Origin: Adiantum capillus-veneris | Lineage: Eukaryota > Streptophyta > Polypodiopsida > Polypodiales > Pteridaceae | Length of the DNA stretch: 64,000 bases | Assembly (NCBI GenBank): GCA_014529385.2 | Contig: CM043963.1 | Location: forward strand, 103,832,912 to 103,896,911 | Reading direction: 5' to 3' | In this document: positions 56,600 to 64,000 of the stretch, one piece after another | Numbering within the stretch: the first letter of the stretch is position 1 | Layout of the letters: each line of letters starts with the position of its first letter | Program-made: the position numbers and the translations under genes | Notes under the pieces: generated by a model | What the model saw: the letters and a program-made list of their open reading frames with translations, nothing else | The model's database searches: none | What the model was told of the DNA's origin: nothing

Positions 56600-58300
56600 A
56601 TTTTCTTACTCTTTTGTGTCATTGTAAGCATCATTAACAAGGTTCATATTATCCTTAAGCTATCTTCTTTGCATGCATTTAGCATCTTTGAAAGGATAAT
56701 TCTTAACTTAAATAAGATACTGTCAGTAGTCTTACCATTTCTTAATACCTTGTGCTCATGTCGAAGGATGAACTTGGGTTGTAGCTCGTTTGCTTCATCC
56801 TCGATCTCTGGTGGGTCTTCATTTATAGCCTCTATTGGTGGCTCTTCCTTAATAAGGCTCGAATAGGCTCTCATGAAAAATGATATATATGAGCCAGTAG
56901 TTGGGAAACTTTAATTGATGAGCCATCTAATGAATCATGGGCTTGAAATTTTAGAAGGGGCCATAGTATCTTTGTGCCGACCTAGCATAATACCTTTAAT
57001 GGCCCATAGGATTCTTGTGTATAATTTTCCTTAGATGAGCCTTGGGGAAGTTTAGTAAGACCCAACTTTTTTTCTTTTTCTATAAACGATAAGGCTATTT
57101 TGTACCTAATGGCAGGAGCCTCTTTTACCTAGCTAATAGATGGATTTAGCCTGTTTAGTCTTCTAAAAAGATTCGTTTTGATCTCGGCTATACTCCTTTG
57201 CAATGAAGATCTTCCCAGGTACCTTAAGCTACAAGGGACTTTTGGATCTTCCGTCTTTATCCTTGAAAGTTACTTTCCCCTTAGAAGCATGTTCATGTTA
57301 TTAGAGACATCATTTTGTTAGGGTAAGTACTTCTCCCATTTGGAGCATTGATCTACTTCGAATCACAAGCTTTTAGTAGATCAAGGATCATTAGTTTTGT
57401 GATTTTCCTTTTGGCCATCCGTTGGAATAGTAGGCCGACATAAGAGGGTTACTCTAGTTCTGATAGAGACTCTATCAGAAATTAGTGGTCATGGTAGGAT
57501 TTCTATCCGACACAATTAGATGTTGGCAAGCCATGGTCCTTCTATCATACTTCATCTTTTGGTATACCATACATTTTAAAACATACTCTTGTATGTTCTC
57601 GTTTCTTGGTAAGCCAATAAAAGTATGATTTTACTCCTAGCAGAGTAAATTCGAATTCCTCTTTGCCCCGCATATGGGAGGAGCATGGGAAGTGAGGAAG
57701 ATATAGCCTATTGAGGTATGGAAGATAACCATCCTCTAACGTGAGTGGTTCTTTTTCTTCCATTTGTAAAGGATATTATCATATCCCTAAAGCCTGGGTT
57801 AGAAGCATTTTTAACTATCATAAAACATAGTTCATTGTAAGTTGCTATTGATACTCTATCTACCCTGGGCCATCGGGAAAGTGCATCGGCTACATGTTTG
57901 TGCTTGCCAGCAATGTGAGCAATGTAAAATTTTAATTGCAAAAAGAAATTTTCCCACCTCATTTGATTGTCGAAGAGCTTGGTTTGTATCATGGATGGAG
58001 TCCGCAAGAAGTACTTCCATGTGTCAACGGCATGTAAAACAGCTCGTAGTTCCTTTTGTATATGTCCAACATTCGCTCATTGGATTTGAGTCTTTGAATC
58101 TTGTATTCTATGGTATTCCCTTCTTGAAGCAAATTTTTGCTTGAAGGCATGCATCCAGGCATTACATTGGACCTCAAATAGCTTTGAGAGATCCCGTAGT
58201 GTAAGCATAAGTTGAGAGATAAGTTTCTCTTTGAACTTTTCAAAGGTATTTTTCTCTCTTTGTAGTCCATGTACACTTAACGTTCTTTTTTGTTAAGTCA
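56600..58300 (-). pseudogene. RNase H/integrase remnants of the third gypsy element
   Basis: On the minus strand, 58,007-57,708 ends RNase H with KLFDNQMRWENFFLQLKFYI and AHIAGKHKHVADALSRWPRV (the usual ADALSR). 57,763-57,545 contains LEDGYLPYLNRLYLPH, resembling the start of the integrase zinc region (DGYLFxxNRLCIP). Integrase catalytic motifs between 57,540 and 56,900 are too decayed to place. 56,874-56,644 reads EANELQPKFILRHEHKVLRN, then KLRIILSKMLNACKEDSL, compatible with a degraded chromodomain-type end (FxLRNYPLKDAxW). RNase H removes the RNA template. All are non-functional. Confidence 0.7.
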
Positions 58301-58870
58301 TGTATTGGACCTGCTATAAGCATGAATTTTTCCTATAAAGCATCTCTAGTATGCATTCATACCTTTAGAGCTTCACAACTCATGTAGACTCCTTGGATTA
58401 GGCCATCTTTTTATTACCTCTACCTTTTGTGGATCCATACAAATACCACCTTTAGAGATAATGTGACCTAATTATTGAATCTCTTAAAAAATCCACTTTT
58501 CTTTTGGTTAGAGGAAAGCCTAATCTCTCTCAAAACTTACCAGTTCATGCTATTGCCTTTTGACCTCCTCTTGTGGAGCTTATAAAGCTCATTAAGGAGG
58601 CTTATTAGGCAGTGAGCTTCGTGGTAAAAGCTCCATTGGATGGTCATTGTCCCCTCATCGTGGAGATAGCTCACGGGGGTATCATCAATAAAAACATTTT
58701 GGAATCCATTTAGGAATGTAGACAATTCTAATTCCTCTTGATTCCCGTCTTTTTTATTGTTATTGGTTGAAACATTGAATTCATTTACAGACTTTCTAAC
58801 AAAAATCATGTATATGAATATATAGATTTTCATTAACTTGTGAAAACATGCATATGTACAAGGGATAGGA
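58301..58870 (-). pseudogene. RT N-terminal and C-terminal pieces joined by a deletion
   Basis: Minus strand, 58,680-58,540: GDNDHPMELLPRSSLPNKPP, then QEEVKRQ and NEL, matching the DH-I-L-PG-S-P-PYR-(x)n-E-(x)-KRQ-V-NELL start of gypsy RT. By 58,490-58,390 the sequence reads LGHIISKGGICMDPQKVEVI and KRWPNPRSLHEL, the end of RT (GHxVSxxGIxVDPxKVxAIxxWPxP). Everything between, including the catalytic YxDD, is absent: the two parts lie within about 60 bases instead of the usual 400 or more. Confidence 0.75.
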
Positions 58871-58972
58871 TGCTACCTGACTCATAAACATGTATGTACA
58901 TATCTCCTAGCTTAGGAAAAACAAAAGCCTTTTGCTATGAGCATCCTCTTTTGGAGTTTCCAGCATAGAAAC

Positions 58973-60415
58973 TCAAGGCGGATTGTTGCGTACATTTCTT
59001 TGGGGACAAGCACGATAGACATGCCCTTGCTGTCCACACTTGTAGCATTTTTTATCCTTATGATAACACTCTAGCTCTGTTGGAGAGAGTCTATTTTTAC
59101 CTTTGTAGACTCCTTTCTCCTTAGCTTTGTTATCGGTGTTGCTAGAGTTGCCTTTGGAGGAATTTTGAGCATTATTCCTCCCTCTAGACTCATTTTGATC
59201 CTTCACTTCCATGGGCTTAGATTTTCTCTTAACCCCTTGTTGGAAATTGATTTGATATGTGACCATAGTATGGTGTATGACCGCTGATACGACATTAGGC
59301 CTTTGTGAGTTAATATACTCGGCCATCTCTTCAAAAAGACCTGCACAAAATTGTTGCTTTTGCTCCTCAAAGCCTATCTTTTTGTAGACACTGGCTTTGA
59401 GAAGTAAATCCCAAAACTTATCTACATACTTCTGGATAGACTCGTAGGGAGAGAGTTTCAAGCTTTGCCATTCTGTGAGGACGTTGTCTTTAGTGTTGCT
59501 TGCCAAAAATTATTTCATGATGGAGGCTCTTAAAGCCTTCCATGTCCTTGGAGCTTTCCTTTGGGCTTGTAGGCTAGCCTACCATTGACGAGCGGAGCTC
59601 TGAAAATGCATAGATACCTGACGCAGTTTAGAGGACTCCATGAAGTCCTCCTCACCAAAGGCCACATCAAACTATTGGATGAAGACCAAGATCTTGTCCG
59701 TAGCACCAAAGGTGCCATCATAGGTAAGAAAAGTGGTGTCCTTTCCTCCCTCCTTGAACTTCTTCAGCTTCTTGGACCTTCTCCATACCGGATAGGACTT
59801 GCGATGGCCTTTCCTTTTGGGCTCTTTGAGAGAAGAGCCGCTATCTTCATTGGAATATGAGGAAGGTGATGAAGATGGAGAAGAGGGTGACCTCTTTCTC
59901 TCCTTTTCCTTCTTTTGGTACCTCTCTTCCTTTTTGTGATAACGAGGAGGAGGACTTTCCGGCAATCTTTCCCTCTTGGGGGGAGCTGGAGATCGTTGAG
60001 GCTGCCGTCTTCTTGGAGACACATCTTCAGAAGTATTGGGAGACTCACTTATTTCTCCTTCTCTTGGTGAAGGCTCTATAGTAGAGACTTCACCTCTCTT
60101 CTTGGATGGAGGTAATCCCGCTAGTAAAAGTTTATGCGCTTCATATGGGTTCTCCTCTTCTCTCACCGTAGAGAGCCCTCTCTTGGACATCTCTTGAAGA
60201 GACTTCTCAGGTGCTCTCTCTTTTGGGGGAGTTTGGAGAATCCCATAACTATGAATTTGTTGGAAAACTTCACCTTGTAGGGCTAGGTTCCCCATAGCTT
60301 GTTGCAACTTAGAAACAAGACACTTGATAAACATGGGAGCATCATCATTAGCACCTTCATGTGCAAAATCAAAGTTATCAATGTTCGTTCTACTCTCTTA
60401 ATTATTATTAGCCAT
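58973..60415 (-). pseudogene. Gag of the third gypsy element
   Basis: Starts at ATG 60,415 (MANNN), with a TAA at 60,400-60,398. The same frame continues through MFIKCLVSKLQQAMGNLALQ and an Arg/Ser/Pro-rich charged region (SPRRRQPQRSPAPPKRERL, then KEKERKRSPSSPSSSPSSYS). The capsid core follows: KILVFIQ, stop, FDVAFGEEDFMESSKLRQVS, stop, and further on WQSLKLSPYESIQKYVDKFW. It ends with the zinc knuckle CYKCGQQGHVYRAC near 59,037-58,996. Stops lie at about 60,398, 59,672, 59,585 and 59,520, all in one frame with no frameshift. Gag packages the RNA. The RS-like N-terminal region is longer than in most gypsy Gags. Confidence 0.88.
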
Positions 60416-60816
60416 GTAAACAAAATTTATGTATGTAGTTAATGTATGCTTTGGAAATTCAAAACCTTAGTTGCCACTCCTCTTAGCCTTTGAAAATCGG
60501 CTCTTAAGTATCTACACCCATGGCTCAAAGTGGTTAATTATAGAGAGTAGAGGAGTAGGTCTAACATAGCAGAGTTGACGAGGGTTAGCTCCTTTCGGAC
60601 TTCTTATGGCTCAATAATGGTAAAGCCATAGGCAAGTCTAAAAATGCTCCATTATTAAATCCAAAGCTCCCGAGGTGTGCACCATATCCCACATATTGGG
60701 CTCAACAAAACCGATAATACATCCCAATTCCACTTACCCTAATATAATTAACAACATCAACCATTTGTAGGCCACTTAAGGACCTCTCTTCTTAAGCAAG
60801 AAAAGAGAAACCAAAT

Positions 60817-60829
60817 TCTCTGATACCCA
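60817..60829 (-). other. Primer-binding site, initiator tRNA-Met type
   Basis: On the minus strand TGGGTATCAGAG follows directly after the LTR end CCATTACA. It matches TGGTATCAGAG with one extra G. Confidence 0.8.
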
Positions 60830-60972
60830 TGTAATGGAAATGGCCTATGAACTTAGAGAATAGCGGAACTAAGAGAATTAGAGTGAGCAACTTTGAGAGC
60901 ATAGATGGTGAACTTAATTGTTAGTCGCAACTTAATCATAACACTTAATTAACTAGGCATGACCAATACCTT

Positions 60973-61017
<45 letters not shown>

Positions 61018-62742
61018 AAGAGAGAGAGAGAGAAAGAGAGATTTTCGAGAATATGACAACAGTTGAGGACCGGATTTATGTGGAGCCGGTCCCCCCTCCA
61101 AAAGGAATTTGTATTATATATTCTCTCATTAAGAGAGACTTGGTACAATACAATGTTTGTGTTCCTTGAGACCTCTTTGGCAGTATGGAGATGAAAGCTT
61201 CATACACCAAGCTTTTGCATAATATCAACAATCAATGTTAGCTTGAAAAAAATCCAGAACTCGTGAACATCATTAGTCTTTGTGCTCCCTAAATCATTTG
61301 AGTACATGAAGATGTATCAACTTGTGCCTAAAGCAACAATTAATCTACCTTGCAATACAATTAATCTACTTGCATTAAGTAACTAATCTACTTGCAATAA
61401 ACCATTAGCCTTCTTGCAATAAGCATAACATGCACTTTGTAGAAAGCATTAACTATCCCAAGCCTCAGTCCCAAGACCTCAAACACCTTCGAAGGTGGAG
61501 AGAGCTAGCAAGGAATGAGGGTAGGGAAGAGGGAGAAGAAGTATTCCATAGGAGAAAGAAATAATTCCTCACTTATCATCACTCTTCTTGCTTAGCATAC
61601 ATAATAGCATAGTAATGAAGATGGAGAAGATGGAAAGCTTAAGCATTGAAGCATAGCTCTTGGTTGGATTTTCATTCCATAGCCAAGATTGTTGGTGTAG
61701 GCTCTCAACGTCTCAAGGAGCTTGGAGAAGGAGATGGAGCTCTTGCACCTTGCCTAGCACACAATGAGAGTGTTTGTGAGTGTGTGTGGGTGAGTATACC
61801 CCCTAAGCAACCCCCTAGCTTGCTTGGGTCTACCCCCCCCCCCCCCCCCCCCCCCTTGTAGCTCATGCTTGAAGCTCATTGGACCCCTCCAGGCCTAGCC
61901 AATCATAAGCAGGAGGCATTACAAGCAGCAAGGGTAGCCTTGAGACAAGTGTCCCCCTTTCCCCTTTGACGGAGAGGACTTGATAAATGCAAAATCAATT
62001 AATTAAATCCCCTAAATTATCATTGGACCCCTTGGGTGGCCAACCAATAGGCTTTAGGCACACATCGAGGGCAACATGAGGAGGAACTTGACAAGTGTCC
62101 ATTTTGTTATCTTTGTACCATGCATGCCTTGTGTGAGTGTGTGGATGTTCTCTCTCATCCCCCCTCATGTAAGGCTCGCCCCCTCCTTGTAGGGATTGAA
62201 TATTTGACTTTTTGACACCTCAACCCCTCATGCATAGGCCCAGTTCCCACCACAAGCTTGGCCCTTAAGCACTTTAAGCTTGGGCTGGGTTCTCACCTCA
62301 AGTGCTACCCTAACATATTAAGCATATCAATCACCTCAAGCATCTCAATCATTAAGCACCTCAAGCATCTCAAGCACCTCAATCATCAAGCACCTCAAGC
62401 ACCTTAGTCATCAAGCATGAAAAGCAAGACAAGCACCTCGAGGTGGGTTGGGTTCTTGCGCCTCAAGCTTAGCCCTAGCTTGCATAAGGTCAAAGGACTT
62501 TTACACACATTATTGGAGGTCTTCAATGAAGCGAACCCTAAGGTCTTATGCTCCATTGGTTAGCCTTTCTCTTTGATAGACCATCTCTCATTTGGGCTCC
62601 TTTACCATTGGCCCCGTGTTGAGATAGATCTATAAGCACATGTCTATATCTTAACCCTTGTTCCCGTTTATTCTCCCACATTAAGTGATCAGTTTAATAT
62701 GAGAAAATAGTTTGGGTTGGTTAGATATTAGTTTTTATGGCA
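60830..62742 (-). repeat. 5' LTR of the third gypsy element
   Basis: In plus orientation it runs from tgtaatggaaatggcctatg to attagtttttatggca. It carries longer (GA)n tracts (about 60,976-61,041) and a run of 23 C at 61,833-61,855 that the 3' LTR lacks (there: ggtcaacccgccc). This LTR would have driven transcription leftwards. Confidence 0.93.
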
Positions 62743-62809
62743 TTTTATGATGCTCACGGGAAGAAGATGAATCCGAGATCTCTCTTAAGGAACCAAAAAG
62801 TGAAGGAAG

Positions 62810-62923
<114 letters not shown>

Positions 62924-63014
62924 AGAGACTCCTGCTACCAAAATGAAGGGAAGCAAAAGGGTGGAGTCAGATACAAAAGCTAAGATATCTCTTAAGAAAC
63001 CCAAATTTGAAAAG

Positions 63015-63018
<4 letters not shown>

Positions 63019-63073
<55 letters not shown>
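63019..63073. repeat. (CT)n microsatellite
   Basis: About 55 bases of uninterrupted CT. Confidence 0.97.
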
Positions 63074-63077
<4 letters not shown>

Positions 63078-63080
63078 GAA

Positions 63081-63258
63081 CACTATAGCACATTGGTTTG
63101 TATGTGGCTCATAATTTTATATCTATACAGTTAAAGGACAGCAGATGTAAGTTAGTGATGGGCGCTAGTTGCTCGGCCTACATGATTATCAACCGAAAAT
63201 TCTCCCACTTGATAGACAAAGTGAGAGGCTATGAAGTTATACATCGTGTATAATTAGT

Positions 63259-63337
<79 letters not shown>

Positions 63338-63530
63338 GAGAGAGAGGGAGGGAGGGAGGGAGGGAGGGAGGGAGAGCACATGACACACATATATGACAAG
63401 GGAGAGAAAAAAACCCTCTTCTTCACTATAGCACACTATAGCGTATCAGTTTGTATGTGGCTCATAATTGTAAATCTATACAATTAAAGGTCAACATAGT
63501 GATGGGTAGCGGGTGCCCAACCTACATGGT
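63081..63530. repeat. Two diverged direct repeats flanking a microsatellite
   Basis: 63,081-63,182 and 63,429-63,530 share actatagcaca, ggtttgtatgtggctcataa and cctacatg, with about 80% identity by eye. Between them lies the (GA)n/(GGGA)n tract. Confidence 0.8.
63261..63375. repeat. Compound (GA)n(GGGA)n microsatellite
   Basis: About 72 bases of GA, a short gtca interruption, more GA, then about seven GGGA units. Confidence 0.96.
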
Positions 63531-63699
63531 CAGCGTCATGGCCAATGTAGGAGGCCATAAGTCTATACAAGATATCCAATTAGTGAGTGTATCCATTGTT
63601 GCGTTCTTTGACGTATATATCTTCATCAAGTCAAGCTTTTTGTGTGCCTGGAAATCGCACTAGAGATTGCCACAAGTTGAAGCATAAGGTACCTTAGCC

Positions 63700-63993
63700 A
63701 TCATGGCCTTTTACTCAATAGATTTGGGACAATCATTCTTGATGAGTTTCAAATAGACAAGCAATGAGGTCCTCAAATGGATCCTCAGTACATGAAGAGC
63801 ATGCTAATGCAAAAGTGTCTACGCAATGAGCGTAGAGTGATAGACTATGTGTGGGTGGAGTACTCACTAATAAAATGAGTGAACCCCTTATTCTTTTATG
63901 TAGAAAAATAATGTCAAATAATCAGTAAAAAGTTGGTGGGTCAATTGGGAGGCCCGGCCTTGAGGGAAGGCACATGATGCATTTACCTCAACA
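63700..63993 (-). repeat. LTR-like sequence related to 52,190-52,477
   Basis: The minus strand starts TGTTGAGGTAAATGCATCATG at 63,993. It shares the AGAATAAGGGGTTCACTCA and GTGAGTA-CTCCACCCAC blocks with the copy at 52,477. It may be the 3' LTR of an element continuing beyond the window. The inner end is not defined. Confidence 0.4.
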
Positions 63994-64000
63994 TACTCCC

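Larger units (their letters stand above)
54382..62742 (-). mobile_element. Third Ty3/gypsy element (minus strand), RT core deleted
   Basis: LTRs of about 1.86 kb (54,382-56,240, the 3' LTR) and 1.91 kb (60,830-62,742, the 5' LTR) flank a decayed internal region of about 4.6 kb, read right to left. A primer-binding site abuts the 5' LTR and a purine tract (caagagagaggtaa) abuts the 3' LTR. Gag is one frame with four stops. Pol retains the RT N-terminus, RT end, RNase H end and traces of integrase; the RT catalytic core is missing. The LTRs are still very similar (a few percent different). No 5-bp target duplication is evident (caaga / tttta). Confidence 0.92.

Overview
This is nuclear DNA from a land plant with a repeat-rich, probably large genome. 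The evidence is degraded CACTA, Ty1/copia and Ty3/gypsy elements, plant-style FCP1-like and SET-domain fragments, very long (GA)n/(CT)n microsatellites, and many in-frame stops in nearly all coding remnants. I see no intact host gene, tRNA, rRNA, CRISPR array or bacterial operon. I cannot name the species. A non-seed plant or another large-genome lineage is a guess, based partly on a gypsy element whose protein signatures look more fungal than seed-plant.

Layout. 1-0.8 kb: tail of a deleted CACTA transposon. 1.66-1.85 kb: a GGTTAT-like microsatellite. 3.2-3.9 kb (-): FCP1-like phosphatase pseudogene. 4.4-7.5 kb: two related AT-rich satellites, with a near-perfect 110-bp-arm palindrome at 6,623-6,876. 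7.8-8.3 kb (-): SET-domain C-terminus beside a local tandem duplication. 9.05-11.64 kb (-): a decayed multi-segment gene with a ParB/sulfiredoxin-like DGQHS motif. 11.9-12.3 kb: more AT-rich satellite. 12,304-29,155: an approximately 11-kb GC-rich satellite of about 49-bp monomers in an alternating A/B (about 98-bp) arrangement with higher-order variants. It is split at 19,878-25,700 by a chromodomain Ty3/gypsy element with 123-bp LTRs and the target duplication CCCTA.

29.3-31.4 kb (+): DUF7869-like pseudogene. 32.2-34.4 kb (-): decayed Ty1/copia element. 36.06-48.7 kb is a nest of insertions. A minus-strand coding sequence is broken at a TTAA by an element with short inverted ends (36,871-48,499). 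That element is itself broken by a 10.3-kb Ty3/gypsy element (37,299-47,584) with about 2.17-kb LTRs. A perfect 29-bp stem hairpin lies at 48,752-48,823. 49.5-51.1 kb: microsatellites and a small tandem duplication. 51.1-53.6 kb (-): scattered Ty1/copia pol remnants. 54,382-62,742 (-): a third Ty3/gypsy element with about 1.9-kb LTRs, whose reverse-transcriptase core is deleted. 62.7-64 kb: compound microsatellites, a local duplication and an LTR-like end.

The genes do not form a pathway. The value of the window lies in its layered history: satellites formed first, a chromovirus entered the GC-rich array, and nested transposons dismantled an older coding sequence. All homology statements rest on motif recognition from memory; no database search was run.
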